Shown here: positions 20,849 to 31,778 of the stretch, one piece after another
Numbering within the stretch: the first letter of the stretch is position 1
Layout: each line of letters opens with the position of its first letter
Translations under genes and position numbers: made by a program
Assembly (NCBI GenBank): GCA_033398695.1
Contig: CM065802.1
Span: forward strand, 202,635,096 to 202,699,095
Source: Orobanche coerulescens
Taxonomy: Eukaryota > Streptophyta > Magnoliopsida > Lamiales > Orobanchaceae
Length of the DNA stretch: 64,000 bases
Direction of reading: 5' to 3'
Notes under the pieces: generated by a model
What the model saw: the letters and a program-made list of their open reading frames with translations, nothing else
What the model was told of the DNA's origin: nothing
The model's database searches: none

Positions 20849-21667
20849 TCTATACTTCTATTAAAAGAATGTCGTGACACATGTCACTTTGTAAGTTATT
20901 TGAATTTTTTTCTAAAATATAGCTTATATATATATAGGGATGTATTATTAAATTTCTAAATTTTTTTTTTTGGATATGTGTTGTGGGAGTTTTATTCCAC
21001 AACTTACACTCATCTATCAATAAAAAAAATTCTTCCTTTATTTGTTTAACTTAAAATTCTAAATGTTTATAATTATTTATTTAAAGTTTATTTTAAATAA
21101 AAAATATATCAAATTAATTCTTATTTTACGATCTTCAATTTCCGTATTGAATATAATAAATTTGATGGATTTATATTAATGGCCGATATTTGCACAAAAC
21201 TTTTATTAAAAAAATATGAATATTAATTTTTATTAAAATTAATTGATGCAAAATAAAAATAAATTACCTCATTTTTATGAAATTAGATTTAAGACTCAAA
21301 TTGCTTACATAAAAAATAAATTATGATATTTATTTAACTATAATAACTAGAAATAATAAAAAACACTGCGCACACACACATATTAGGACTTAATCACATA
21401 TTACTTTCGTCACAAAATTTGTTCCTACCTTTTTTCGGTATGTTCAGATTGTTCATGTAATGGACACTAATTGACTTAACACTATGCTAATGTGATACTT
21501 TTTCTTCAATTATATTACACTTCATGATACACCCAATAAGTTTTTTATTGACACTAGGCTAATGTGATACTCATATCGAAGATCCTCAAGAACAAATTTG
21601 GTGATCGAAAAATTATTTTCTAATAAGAGAATATTTTATCTGGTGCATCACACGGAGGAACATCTAA
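20849..21667 (+). mobile_element. Helitron-like element (non-autonomous)
   Basis: The 5' end TCTATACTTCTATTAAAAG follows an A. The 3' end has a decayed hairpin (GGTGCATCACACGGA) and then CTAA before T, matching the A|TC...CTRR|T pattern of plant Helitrons. 819 bp, AT-rich, no Rep/helicase. The hairpin is eroded, so the 3' end is less certain than the 5' end. Confidence 0.5.
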
Positions 21668-22295
21668 TTTATTCCTCAAAAAAAAAATCATTGTGATAGA
21701 TTGCTAAATAATCGACATCTAAACTGATTACCAAAAATCAGCGACTGAAGATATTATTGTGACTGCAATTTATATGGACAAACGGATGGGCGATCATATT
21801 ATATTTCCTTAAAGAAGAAAAATCATTTTGACACACATTTTCAAAATACTGTAGAAATTAGTTGACCAAACTAAAGCTAAATACAAACAATATTTTCAAT
21901 TCTTTAATTAGAAAAACACTATCTACTTTTATGTTTGTTAAAGAACTTTAATTCAAATTTTGATTATAATTATGTTAGTGTGATTGTGATTTTTTACCCT
22001 TTTAAATTTATTATGCCTTTAGGTTCCATAATCAATGTTTTAAATTAAAGTATCAATTTGGACTGTAAATATTCTTTTTGTGAAAAATCAAACAATTACT
22101 TTGTAAATAATCAAATTTATAAACTAATAGAATTGAATTGTCATAACATATAGTTTTTTTGAGTTAAAAAGTAAAACTATGCTCATACCAGAACATAATT
22201 AGTTAATAGAGTAAGACTCTATTTTTTGGGATTGAATGAATCTGAACAGAACTGAATTGAACTAAACTGAACTGAAATATATAGCAAGAGTAAAT
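21668..22295. other. AT-rich DNA, nothing recognised
   Basis: No coding frame, terminal repeat or tandem repeat stands out. Confidence 0.5.
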
Positions 22296-22500
22296 ATTAA
22301 TAAAATAATAATAGTAACAATATAATAAATATTCAATTAATAATAAAATTAATAAGATAATAATAAATAATAAAAATAATAATAAATGTAATATAATAAT
22401 AATATAAATAATTACAATAATAATAATGATGATGATATGCCCCAGATGTCCCAAATATCACAAAAATATCAAATATCACAATTAATAATAATAATAATTA
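22296..22500. repeat. (AAT)n-rich microsatellite
   Basis: Imperfect ATA/AAT repeats. They create an isoleucine/leucine frame on the minus strand that is not a gene. Confidence 0.9.
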
Positions 22501-22553
22501 TGAAAAGGTGGAAGGTGTTAAAAAATATGTCCCAAATATCATAAAAGTATCAA

Positions 22554-22805
22554 ATGTCAATTATTATTTCTACTTTCAGACTACATAATTTCATAAGAAT
22601 GCACACGCTTGGGATACCAATTATACAACATGATGCAAATGGTCAAGGAATATTAGATTCACTTATGTTTGAAGACGATCGTAAAGAAGCTATGTCCAAT
22701 GTCCGAAATGCTTTAGCAAGACAAATTTGGCGATCAAATCGAACGGAGAGTGATCATGAAGACGACGGCGAAGATGACGTGGAAAAAAATGATGAGTGTT
22801 TTTAA
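22554..22805 (+). pseudogene. PIF/Harbinger transposase, C-terminal exon remnant
   Basis: The translated piece contains LHNFIRMHTLGIPIIQHD, the LHNFIR motif that follows the last catalytic part of plant PIF/Harbinger (DDE_Tnp_4) transposases, and then a segment ending in ARQIW and an acidic tail (ESDHEDDGEDDVEKNDE) before the stop. TTTCTACTTTCAG just before the LHNFIR codons looks like a splice acceptor, so this is probably the last exon. The first codons of the open frame lie before that acceptor and are probably not coding. No upstream catalytic exon is visible in the AAT-rich flank, so it is a fragment. Confidence 0.7.
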
Positions 22806-22984
22806 TAGTGATCAGAATTAATGCTCTTTTGAGGGTTTTTAATTTTTTAATATTTTATACTGTAATCTTTGACATAATGATATGCTCTTGAGCATTCTCA
22901 TGACTACTAGCAATGAACAATGCCAACTGATTATTCTTAGGACCGCCGATGATTCTTGTAAATATCTTTTTTTTTAAATGCCTA

Positions 22985-23235
22985 TTATTACTAATACCTA
23001 TTATTGTATTATAATAATATTATTGATATTAATAACAATAACGATAATAATGCTAACAATAATTATAATAATAACAATGATGATAATGATAAATAATAAT
23101 AATAATCAACAACAACAATATTATTATTAATAATAGTAACTATTATTAGTAATAATAGTAATCAACAACAGCAACAATAATAATAACAATAATAATAATA
23201 ATCAAGATTAATAATCATAATAATAATTAAATAAT
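22985..23235. repeat. (AAT/AAC)n microsatellite
   Basis: Long imperfect trinucleotide repeat ending just before LTR H. Confidence 0.9.
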
Positions 23236-23409
23236 AACTGAATTTGTAATACCCGGATAATTATTGAGTATTTTCATCTGTATTTGAACCTTGTGGTACT
23301 TGATTGTATCGTATTGATAATCGAAGTGTGATTTTTCGGTATTTATAATCAGATATTCTTGATCATATCGCGTGGAGTTTGTCGATTTATACATGCTTCT
23401 GTATGACGC

Positions 23410-23796
23410 TAACATACGTTAAATATTGTACATAACGTACGCTATGAGCCACAGTTAACGTATGTTATATGCGAAGCATAGCGTACGTAAGATACGGTCA
23501 AGACAGGACAAAGTGAAGTCGGCGTGTGGAGTCGGATGAAGATGGTGTCAGATTCCCCCGCGTGAACTTGAACAACCTTTTGATAAAGCAAGTCAACGAG
23601 CATAACGTACGTTAAGGATGGGTGAATAACGTACGCTATGAAAATTGGATTACGTACGTAAAGAATGGTTAATGTACGTTATGGAGGTCAAGAATGAGAC
23701 AGTGAACTTTTGACGGACGATTGCGTATGCAAGGAATTGTTGTTAGCATACGTTAAGATGCTAACGTATGTAATGTTTTGCGGATAACGTACGTAA
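23410..23796. repeat. Palindrome array, H LTR
   Basis: About twelve copies of TAACGTACGTTA and variants (TAACGTATGTTA, TAACGTACGCTA, TTACGTACGTAA). This is essentially the motif of Copia element C although H is gypsy-like. Confidence 0.85.
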
Positions 23797-23808
23797 GGTT
23801 TAAAACTC

Positions 23809-23816
23809 TATTTATA
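23809..23816 (+). promoter_or_regulatory. TATA-like box of H LTR
   Basis: TATTTATA, 13 bp after the last palindrome. Confidence 0.55.
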
Positions 23817-23899
23817 GACATCAACCTCTTTTCATTTCACCTCCACCCCTTGTCCGATTTTCTGAGAATTTGAGAGTTCCTCAGCACTATAAACCCCTT

Positions 23900-23904
23900 G
23901 TATC
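23900..23904. repeat. Target-site duplication of D, left copy
   Basis: GTATC, repeated at 50203-50207. Confidence 0.9.
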
Positions 23905-25847
23905 TGTAATATCCGTAACTTTCCATTTTTAGCAGTTTCCATTTTTGGTGTATGTCTATTTTTATCGACTCGCTTGTAACCGTTTCGATATTTTGAATCT
24001 ACTTTGTTCTTGGAGTTTTTCCATTTGGACGAGTTTTGATGATGTCTTCACGTAATTTCATTTTATGATATGTTTTGCCGTATGAACGTTCGATTCTCGT
24101 AAAACTCGTTCGTTGTCGTTGTTTCTTGGTTTGTACAAGTTCGTATGGTTGAGTCGGTCATGTTGAGACTTTCGGTTTGTAAATCCGACGTCGTTTCGTG
24201 ACTTTCGGTCACTTGGGTCATTTTCGTAATTTCCTATAAGTTTAGAGAATTTCATATTCGTTGTCGTATTTCGGATTCTCGGGTAGTCGGATTGATGTTT
24301 TCTTGTGATGGTTAGACTCGTCATCGAATATTCTTCGTAGTCGTATTTTTGGTTCGATAGCAGGTCCGGGTTTTGGGGTTGTCCGGAATCGTTTGGACAA
24401 AGCAGCCACGATCATTGCCCAAGAGGTGTTACGGCCGTAACACCTGTGGTTACGGCCTGGCCATGTTACGGCCGTAAGTGTCCCCTCGTTATGCCAGAAT
24501 GTACCACTGCTTTAAAGCAATGCAGAGGTCCAATACCTCATTTTCTATCCTTTCTCTCGTTTTTCTTCACGGGGCGACTCCAGAGGCGATTCCTTCAGTT
24601 TTGATCGAAGAATTTTTCGTGTTCCATCACCGTAGAATCGTAGTAGCATATAACCATCAGCGTAATCATCCTCCATCGTCCGAATCCGAGGTATCTTCTT
24701 CAGGAACCCTAACTTGTATAAATTGGGGGGTTTTCGGGTTTTTCGTGATTGACTCCGAATTGTTCATGTATGTTGCGAAACTTCTTATCGATTGTTGTTA
24801 TTGGGCGATTCCCAATCCGTTTTCCTCGAATTAATCCATGTATTGTTGATACGGGGAGATTTTGCATAAACCCTCGCCCGTATCGATTGAACGTCTATTG
24901 TCGTGATTTGTAATCGGGGTTTTGGGAGTATTCCTTTCGATTATTGATGTCCGTCGGGACTGAGTTATGCTAATTCTTCGTTTAGGAACCATCGTTTTCC
25001 ATTCGGATCACCCGTAGTCGTTTTCACTCCCGATTCTTCGAAGATGTCACAAAGGCAAGTACTTTATATTTGTTTACATGTTCTAGTATTTGAATTATGG
25101 CTGTATCGTGGTTGTTGTGGATGGATATGTGTATGTTCACCTAGGGACGGTCCGACGGGGCCTGTAGGGATACGTATTGCCGTGAGTGTGCGTATCGTGA
25201 ACTGTGGTTAGCCACCCAGGGATGTCCGATGGGGCTCTGCGGGGTACGGTGGTCGTGAGTCTCGTACCAACGGTTAACTTTGAATTGTGATTTGTTGGAG
25301 ATAATGTGTTTTGTGATTGTACATTGTAAATATTACGGAATATAAAACGTTTTCAAAAATGATTTTTGGCGCATTATTCATCTGATTAGAATGCAGTTCA
25401 AATGGATTGTACTTGCACTAGTAGTTGTCGCTAACCCCTTAAATGGGGGAAATACTTTTTGTATTTCAGGTATTGATCGTAGGGACAAGCGAGCACCCGA
25501 GCCGTATGAGGATGATGGGCAAGCATGATATTGTCCTGTAGTTGATTATTGGTGTTCTGTCTGTCAATTATTATTGATGTCTGATTTTGGGATTTCTGTA
25601 TTATAAAATTGGTTTAAGTACTCGAGTACTTCCGGTTTGAATTTGTTAATGTTGTGTTCCCATTTTGGGGAAATGGATTTGATGTCAGAATTTTATTTGT
25701 CGGTTTGTAGTCTTTTATTTGAATTGTCGTTTTATTAATGATTGTTTGCCGTTGTCGAATGTCTTGTTTGGTACGTTAGCCTGGTAGATTCCACAGTGTG
25801 GGGTCCACGGCGCTGTAATATGCCCTGAATATCTTGGGGGTGTTACA
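23905..25847 (+). repeat. D 5' LTR
   Basis: 1943 bp, TGTAATATCC to GGTGTTACA. It contains the palindrome array 24425-24477, a TTTAAAG element at about 24509 and a GC-rich block with ACGGTCCGACGGGGCC (25147 on). The U5 box GGGTCCACGGCGCTGTAATA (25801) is shared with B, I, J and N. The 118-codon frame at 24478-24834 is LTR sequence also present in the 3' LTR and is not counted as a gene. Confidence 0.93.
24425..24477. repeat. Palindrome array, D 5' LTR
   Basis: A perfect 20-bp palindrome GGTGTTACGGCCGTAACACC (24425-24444), then GGTTACGGCC and TGTTACGGCCGTAA. Confidence 0.85.
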
Positions 25848-25851
25848 GATA

Positions 25852-25863
25852 TGGTATCAGAGC
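25852..25863 (+). promoter_or_regulatory. D primer binding site (tRNA-Met)
   Basis: TGGTATCAGAGC four bases after the 5' LTR. Confidence 0.9.
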
Positions 25864-26142
25864 TTAGGTTTATGGATACCTAGGCTCTCGGTTATTTGGG
25901 TCTAGTTAAGTCTCGTTTTTGGGACAGTATCACTGCTATGCCATCATCTCAGTACGCCGGTGCTCGTAAGTTTTTCCTAACTTGACTCGTTTCACCGTTA
26001 TGTTCTATTCCTATCTTAGCAACTTGTTGCGTTTTGCGTTTGAATTGTACTTACCCGTTGCTTCTTCAGAATTCCTGCGAGTAGAGGACGCGGACGCGGT
26101 CGCGGACGCGATAGGGGACGTGGCGCAGCCGGTGGGGCGGCC

Positions 26143-26554
26143 ATGTCCGATCACTCGGGAACTGATTCGGTGATGCCTTATTTGTCGAACAGTGTTCCTC
26201 CTAGTTCCGGAGGTCAGCAGGACCAGTCTGCTAGCTCCGGTAATGCACATGAGAATGTTGGAGTGGCCAACATTTTGCAACAAGTAGCGAACCAGATGAC
26301 GCTACTGACTCAGGCCGTTCTGGTCGGCCAAGCTAATGCCAACCCGGTTCCGCCTACTGGATCCGGCAATGATAAGTTACTTCAGGACGTGATTCGTATG
26401 CGTCCTCCGCAGTTTGATGGTGCTTCCGACCCTTCTGCTTGGGAGAATTGGCTATTCGAGATGGAGAAAGTATTTAAGGCTGCAAATTGTTCTGAGGAGA
26501 GGAAAGTACCCATTGCTCAGTACTTCCTCGCCAAGGAGGCAACAACGTGGTGGC
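26143..26554 (+). pseudogene. gag: D gag, N-terminal part (before F)
   Basis: Chromovirus gag from MSDHSGTDSVM to AKEATTWW, including the conserved MRPPQFDGASDP and EKVFKAANCSEERKV segments of the capsid domain. The open frame extends upstream of the ATG as an Arg/Gly-rich stretch, so the true start may be earlier, as in N. It is cut by F inside the TTWW codons; codons after the first LTR base are LTR sequence. Continuation is at 35732. Confidence 0.9.
26550..26554. repeat. Target-site duplication of F, left copy
   Basis: GTGGC, repeated at 35727-35731. The uninterrupted sequence is seen in N near 61511-61520. Confidence 0.92.
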
Positions 26555-26721
26555 TGTTAGGCGTATTTTTATACGCTTATTTATCATTATTTAGTATTAT
26601 TTTGGCGAGTAAAATTTGCATAAATGAGCTTTTAATGTCTTATTCTCGCATGTTTGACAGAAGATTGGAGTCTGGAAGCTAAAACGAGGCAAAACGGGCG
26701 AAAACGGCGAATTTTGGCCGT

Positions 26722-26895
26722 GGGCCGCGGCACAAGGCAAGTGGGCCGCGGCACACGAAGAGGAGCAATGGCACTGCAGTAATCACTGTGCCGCAAAGAT
26801 ACCTGTGAGCCGCGGCCCAGAAGAAAATCACAACGCCCAGGTTTTAACCTGGATGCCATGTGCCGCGACACAGATTAAGTGAGCCGCAGCACACA
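26722..26895. repeat. Palindrome array, F 5' LTR
   Basis: About six copies of GTGCCGCGGCAC-type units (GGGCCGCGGCAC, GAGCCGCGGCCC, GTGCCGCGACAC, GAGCCGCAGCAC), some decayed by C/T or G/A changes. About 95 bp upstream of the TATA box. Confidence 0.85.
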
Positions 26896-26989
26896 CAGGC
26901 GGTTTTGGTGTGCTCCGCGCGGATTTGGGCCGTTTTGAAGCCAGTTCTCGACCTACTCACACGGACGCGCTTTGGAGACTGTTGAGAGC

Positions 26990-26997
26990 TATAAATA
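26990..26997 (+). promoter_or_regulatory. TATA box of F 5' LTR
   Basis: TATAAATA followed by AGGGTTTTAGACCC. Same in the 3' LTR at 34843-34850. Confidence 0.75.
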
Positions 26998-27878
26998 AGG
27001 GTTTTAGACCCTAATTAATCATCTTGGAGGCTTGGGAAAAGGAGTAACACAGAAGATTATCGCAGACGAGAGAAGCAGAAGAGATTAAGGGCAGAGGGCG
27101 GAAGCCAGAAGAACGGAGGAATCCGAGCTCTTCATCTGCGTTTGATCTTCATGCTTTTATTTATTAATTCTGTATTTTAATTATTCAGCATGTCAGGCTA
27201 AAACCCCTAATCTAGGATTTTGATGAAACCTATGTTTTGACGGATTTTCTTGAGATTATCTATTTAATTCTCTTTTTGTTGAGTTTTCCCAATCGTGTTT
27301 AATGCTTTCAATTATCTGGCCAATAGTTGTATTGTTTTAATCATTCAATTCTAATCGGGAGAGGAGAATTGGTGAGGAACTATTGGTGAGGACCGTTTTA
27401 TTCTGTGAGATAGGAATATACTCATAGGAACTACGTGGCCTTTTGGAGATTTTATGCTTTTTGCCTATTGACGAATTAATTCACCTAGGGATAGAGTGCG
27501 TTATTCGCCTTTAGAAAAATCTATTGACCTCGGGAGAGGCGGTAGAGTATATTAGCAATCTTCGCCTTCAATAAAATTGGGAAAATCATTAACTTCAGAT
27601 AATCGAGAGTAAATTCGGATAAACTGAGGTGGATTCAGAATCCTAGACTTATTCATCATTTGATTCTCTTTCTTCAGCGATCATTTTTACTGTTTAATAT
27701 TTTATTAATTTTCTTTAGTAATTAATTGCTACCCAAAGTTCGATTGTTCATATAAAACTGAATACACAAAAATCGGTAGTTAGTGATTCAGTCCTCGTGG
27801 GAACGATACTCACTCATCACTTTATTACTTGTATACGATAGCGTGCACTTGCGTTCAAGAAATATCGCAACAAGTTTT

Positions 27879-27896
27879 TGGCGCCATCGTCGGGGA
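27879..27896 (+). promoter_or_regulatory. F primer binding site (tRNA-Asp type)
   Basis: TGGCGCCATCGTCGGGGA, close to the complement of the 3' end of plant tRNA-Asp (TGGCGCCGTTGCCGGGGA), as in Athila. Confidence 0.8.
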
Positions 27897-28023
27897 CTGA
27901 AATTTTTGCTAATATCGATTTCAGTATTTCTAGTCTTAGTTTGAACGTTTTTATTTACTTATTTTCGTGTATTTAATTTTATTTGTTTATTTGTTTTTCC
28001 TTTCAGGATTTTTCGGGTAGTGC

Positions 28024-30633
28024 ATGAGAAAACTCGGTAACAAAGGCCTACTACCTTTGAATACCGAACTCGAGCGCACTCTTAGGAGAAAGAAGAAGGA
28101 GAAACGAGAGCTACCGACAACAGTCACTATGGCTGAAAATATCGAAAATCACGGAGGAAATAATATTGTTCAGCAAGCTCAACCGGAAATGGCACTTCGA
28201 GATTATGCTATGCCGCAGATTAACGCAAACTTTTCGGGGATTCGGCGTCCCACTATCCAGGTGAACAATTTCGAAATCAAGCCTGCTATTATTCAGATGG
28301 TGCAGGCGAGCCAATTCTGTGGATTGCCGAATGATGACCCCAACGCACATATTGCTTCTTTTCTCGAGATTTGTGACACGTTCAAGAACAATGGTGTCAC
28401 CGACGATGCTATCCGATTACGGCTTTTCCCTTTCTCTTTGAGGGATAAAGCGAAATTTTGGTTGAATTCCTTACCGCCGGGCTCGATCACGACATGGGCA
28501 GAGTTAGCGCAAGCATTCCTTGCTAAATTCTTCCCACCTTCTAAGATGGCGAGACTGAGAAACGAGATCACCACTTTTGGTCAGTATGACATGGAATCGC
28601 TTCACGAGGCGTGTGAGCGATACAAAGATTTGTTACGGAGACGCCCACATCACGGCCTTCCAGACTGGCTTCAAATTCAGACGTTCTACAATGGATTGAG
28701 TGCCTCTACACGCACTCCCGTGGATGCAGCCGCCGGTGGAGCTTTGATGGGAAAGACGATGGCTGAAGCACACTCGTTGTTGGAAGCTATGGCCGCTAAT
28801 GCTTATCAATGGCCATCTGAACGAATAACGCCGAAGCGAGTTATGGAAATTTCGAGTAATGACCCAATATCTACATTGTCATCTCAAGTCGCCGCCTTGA
28901 CTCAGCAACTTCAGGCATTTTCACATGCTCCTTCCCCCGTTACCATTGAATCGTGTAATTGGTGTAACGGATCTCACCCTAGCGCGGAGTGCCAAGTCGG
29001 AAACCCGTTCGAGCAGCCCCAAATTGAACAAGCTCAGTTCGTAGGAAACGGAAACTGGCAAAATAATCCGTACTCCAACACATATAATCCGGGATGGCAT
29101 AATCATCCCAACTTCTCATGGAGAAACGGACAAAACTCGAACCAGCCCCCGTTCGCTCAAAACCAACAACAGCCTCTTCCCGCTCCAAAAGTTTCTCTCG
29201 AGGAAGCAATTGCGAAATTGGCAGCGAATACGAGTCAATTCATGACCTGTACTGAAGCAACATTGCAAAATAATTCCGCCTCCATTCGCAACTTGGAAGT
29301 CCAGCTGGGCCAGATTGCTAATGTGTTGACAGCCCGCCCGGAGGGAGCATTGCCAAGTACAACCGAAACAAATCCTAGAGAAAGTCTAAATGCAATCAGT
29401 TTGAGAAGCGGGAAGGAGGTATGTGACCAGCCCGAGAGGAGTGAAATGAGAAGTGAAATTGAGGAGAAGAAAAATTTAGCGACGGAGGAATCACAAGATT
29501 GGAGACCCTCGATAACGTTTCCGGATAACCCGAAGGCATATGTACCACCCGTCCCGTTTCCGCAGAGATTACAGCAGAAAAAGGCGGACAAGCAATTCTC
29601 TAAGTTCCTCGACGTGTTCAAGAAGCTTCATATTAACATTCCATTTGCCGACGCGTTGGAACAAATGACAAGCTACGTTAAATTCATGAAGGAGATCTTG
29701 TCAAAGAAAAGAAAACTCGAGGAGTTTGAGACAGTCGCCTTGACAGAGGAGTGCAGCGCGATTCTTCAGAAGAAGCTTCCACCAAAATTGAAAGATCCGG
29801 GAAGTTTCAACATACCGTGCACCATGGGGAATCTCTCTTTTAATAAGGCATTGTGCGATCTCGGTGCTAGTATTAACCTCATGCCTCTGTCTATTTTCAA
29901 GAAGCTAGGAATTGGAGAAGCAAAGCCAACGACGGTCTCCTTGCAATTAGCGGATCGATCTATTAAGTATCCGAGGGGAGTGATTGAGGACGTGTTAGTA
30001 AAAGTGGATAAATTTATCTTTCCAGCGGATTTTATTGTTCTCGACATGGACGAAGATCAAGATATCCAGATTATCTTGGGACGACCATTTTTAGCGACCG
30101 ACAGAACTCTTATAGATGTGGAAAAAGAGGAATTAACTCTGCGGGTTCAAGACGAGCATGTCACGTTCCAAGTGTTCAAATCCTTCTCATGTCTGGGAGG
30201 TGTTGATAAGAGCTCGCAAAGTGAAAGTGTGGAAGCCGTTGCGAAAGAAAAACACCAAAAACATCGTCGGTCGAAAAATTCAGAGTCCGTTGCAGATGGT
30301 CCAACTTTTAAGAAAGATGTAGAACGAGTCGCATTTCTCAAGCATGTGAACATGCAATCATCGCCATCTGACCAGTCACAATCGGAAAAGTCTGCTGCTG
30401 TCATAAGATCGTTCGCGAAAGAGGAAAATAAGCCGGAAGTCAAACGGACGTCTAGTCATGAGAAAAACGGGTGTTTCGGAAAGTTGTTCTCGTCAAAACC
30501 TTTCCGCAACCAACATTGGGTGTCCGAACCGAAAATCAAATCGTTAATGACCGATGGTCAAAATTTTAAAAACCATATTAACGGTTCGATGAACGGGGCG
30601 GAGATCAAATGGAGTTTGCGAAAAGCGAACTGA
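28024..30633 (+). CDS. gag: F gag-protease polyprotein (Athila type)
   Basis: 869 codons without interruption. An N-terminal basic stretch is followed by a Retrotrans_gag domain at about residues 145-265 (AKFWLNSLPPGSITTWAELA, FLAKFFPPSKMARLRNEITT). Next come CNWCNGSHPSAEC at about 311-323, an Asn/Gln-rich linker, and a retropepsin-like domain at about 570-720. The catalytic triplet reads DLG in ALCDLGASINLMPLSIFKKL, as usual in Athila-type elements, and the flap-proximal segment ends in ILGRPFLATDRTLID. Gag makes the particle and the protease processes it. The frame ends with a stop at 30631-30633 and no RT follows, so this gag-pro is the only enzyme-bearing protein of F. The start is the first ATG after the primer site; no internal stop is present, which for a non-autonomous element suggests recent selection or recent transposition. 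Confidence 0.92.
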   Translation: MRKLGNKGLLPLNTELERTLRRKKKEKRELPTTVTMAENIENHGGNNIVQQAQPEMALRDYAMPQINANFSGIRRPTIQVNNFEIKPAIIQMVQASQFCGLPNDDPNAHIASFLEICDTFKNNGVTDDAIRLRLFPFSLRDKAKFWLNSLPPGSITTWAELAQAFLAKFFPPSKMARLRNEITTFGQYDMESLHEACERYKDLLRRRPHHGLPDWLQIQTFYNGLSASTRTPVDAAAGGALMGKTMAEAHSLLEAMAANAYQWPSERITPKRVMEISSNDPISTLSSQVAALTQQLQAFSHAPSPVTIESCNWCNGSHPSAECQVGNPFEQPQIEQAQFVGNGNWQNNPYSNTYNPGWHNHPNFSWRNGQNSNQPPFAQNQQQPLPAPKVSLEEAIAKLAANTSQFMTCTEATLQNNSASIRNLEVQLGQIANVLTARPEGALPSTTETNPRESLNAISLRSGKEVCDQPERSEMRSEIEEKKNLATEESQDWRPSITFPDNPKAYVPPVPFPQRLQQKKADKQFSKFLDVFKKLHINIPFADALEQMTSYVKFMKEILSKKRKLEEFETVALTEECSAILQKKLPPKLKDPGSFNIPCTMGNLSFNKALCDLGASINLMPLSIFKKLGIGEAKPTTVSLQLADRSIKYPRGVIEDVLVKVDKFIFPADFIVLDMDEDQDIQIILGRPFLATDRTLIDVEKEELTLRVQDEHVTFQVFKSFSCLGGVDKSSQSESVEAVAKEKHQKHRRSKNSESVADGPTFKKDVERVAFLKHVNMQSSPSDQSQSEKSAAVIRSFAKEENKPEVKRTSSHEKNGCFGKLFSSKPFRNQHWVSEPKIKSLMTDGQNFKNHINGSMNGAEIKWSLRKAN

Positions 30634-30847
30634 TTTTTAAATAGGTCCGGCTGAAGACTATAAACTTAGCGCTTCTCGGGAGGCAACCTGAGTTCGTAGT
30701 TGTAGATCTTTGAGTTTCTGTATTTCTCTTGCATTCTTGAATTTTTATTTTTCATCATTTTGTGCTTTGATTTGCTTTTACCTCTCGCTCTTGACGTGTT
30801 CTTCTTAAAATTCTGTGCAGGAAAAGTCCCAGGGGAGAAATTTATGC
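30634..30847. other. F spacer after gag-pro
   Basis: No gene. T-rich tract before the internal palindrome array. Confidence 0.5.
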
Positions 30848-31074
30848 CTGAGCCACGGCACAAGGCTTGTGAGCCGCGGCACACACAAATCAAAAGGGAG
30901 AGCTAAACTTTCTGTACTCTGTGCCGCGGCACAACATTACTGAGCCGCGGCACACTTGAGCCCTGAGCCGCGGCACACGAAAGCTGAGCCGCGGCCCACG
31001 ACAAAACATACGAGTAGGTAAAAAGGGACTGTACTCTGTGCCGCGGCTCGCTTGAGCTGTGCCGCGGCACACCA
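30848..31074. repeat. Internal palindrome array of F
   Basis: Seven clear GCCGCGGC-centred units (GTGAGCCGCGGCACA, CTGTGCCGCGGCACA and variants) and one decayed one. The motif is the one in the F LTR, although this DNA is internal. It is followed by a TATA-like TCTTATAACTC (about 31098) and a pyrimidine-rich leader. Confidence 0.85.
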
Positions 31075-31089
31075 TGCGGAATTTGAAGA

Positions 31090-31778
31090 GCCCAGGTATC
31101 TTATAACTCTCATTCGGCCGACTACCCAGGTAAGTTTCCCTTCCCTTTCCTCTCCCTTGCGCGCGCGATCGGCCAACCTTCGTCTCCTTTCTTCTTCTTG
31201 CAATTTTCTTGCACTTTTCACAATCCAAGCAAGGTAAGTCTAAATCTCTAATCTCAAATTGTTCTATGAATTTAAATGTGAAGTTGTGTTATGCATTTGA
31301 TGGTTGAATATGTTTATTTTTTTTTCTTTCAAAAGTTCTATGATGGTTAAGTGGAGGATATGATGGTTTTTTTTGGTTGATTTTTCATGATTATTTTCGA
31401 TTATGAATGAGTTGAATGTGTCGTTTGTCATGACGAATGAGTCGTGTTTTTGTTCTTGGGGATTTAATCGAGCTATTGCCATAATTGTTCTTCAATTGAA
31501 CTCATGCCCTTTAAGTGTTTGATGAAATGTCTGAATGAAAAATTTTCTTTGTTAAGGCAATATTTTGAATCTATGTGCAACGTATTCGTTCTGGAATTAC
31601 AGCAACCCCAACCCGTACGCCTAGTTTAAACGTTATGGTTCAATTTCATTTTTTCTCTCACGGCTGTGCGATCTCGTTAAATACTTGATTTACGGCCGGA
31701 TATCCTTAGCCGAGTGATGATTATTCTCGTTATTGTTTGAGTAAGTAAACTCCGGTGTTTAATTTTTCAGGACTCGCT
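31090..31778 (+). promoter_or_regulatory. Probable internal promoter, leader and intron for the second ORF of F
   Basis: After the array come TATA-like TTATAACT, a CT-rich leader (TTCCCTTCCCTTTCCTCTCC) and a donor-like AAG|GTAAGTCT (about 31233). An acceptor-like TTTTTCAG (31770) lies eight bases before the ATG at 31779. The structure suggests a separately transcribed, spliced leader. No transcript evidence is available. Confidence 0.5.

Larger units (their letters stand above)
23245..23904 (+). repeat. LTR fragment H, 5' part
   Basis: Starts TGTAATACCCGG and shares its first about 60 bp with M (56507). It has a palindrome array at 23410-23796 and a TATA-like box at 23809-23816, then a leader interrupted by D. 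After D it resumes at 50208-50307 and is then cut by fragment I. Plus orientation follows from the LTR start and the array-TATA order. Confidence 0.75.
26555..27872 (+). repeat. F 5' LTR
   Basis: 1318 bp, TGTTAGGCG to ATCGCAACA. Array 26722-26895, TATAAATA 26990-26997, then R/U5. Confidence 0.93.

Noticed and set aside
25935..26070. Possible spliced gag start in D (ATG near 25937, donor CGTAAGTTTTTCC, acceptor TTCTTCAG), also in N near 60903-61036
   Set aside because: Joining the exons in either copy does not give the gag reading frame; unspliced, the upstream ATG gives only a short frame. Kept as a leader uORF at most.
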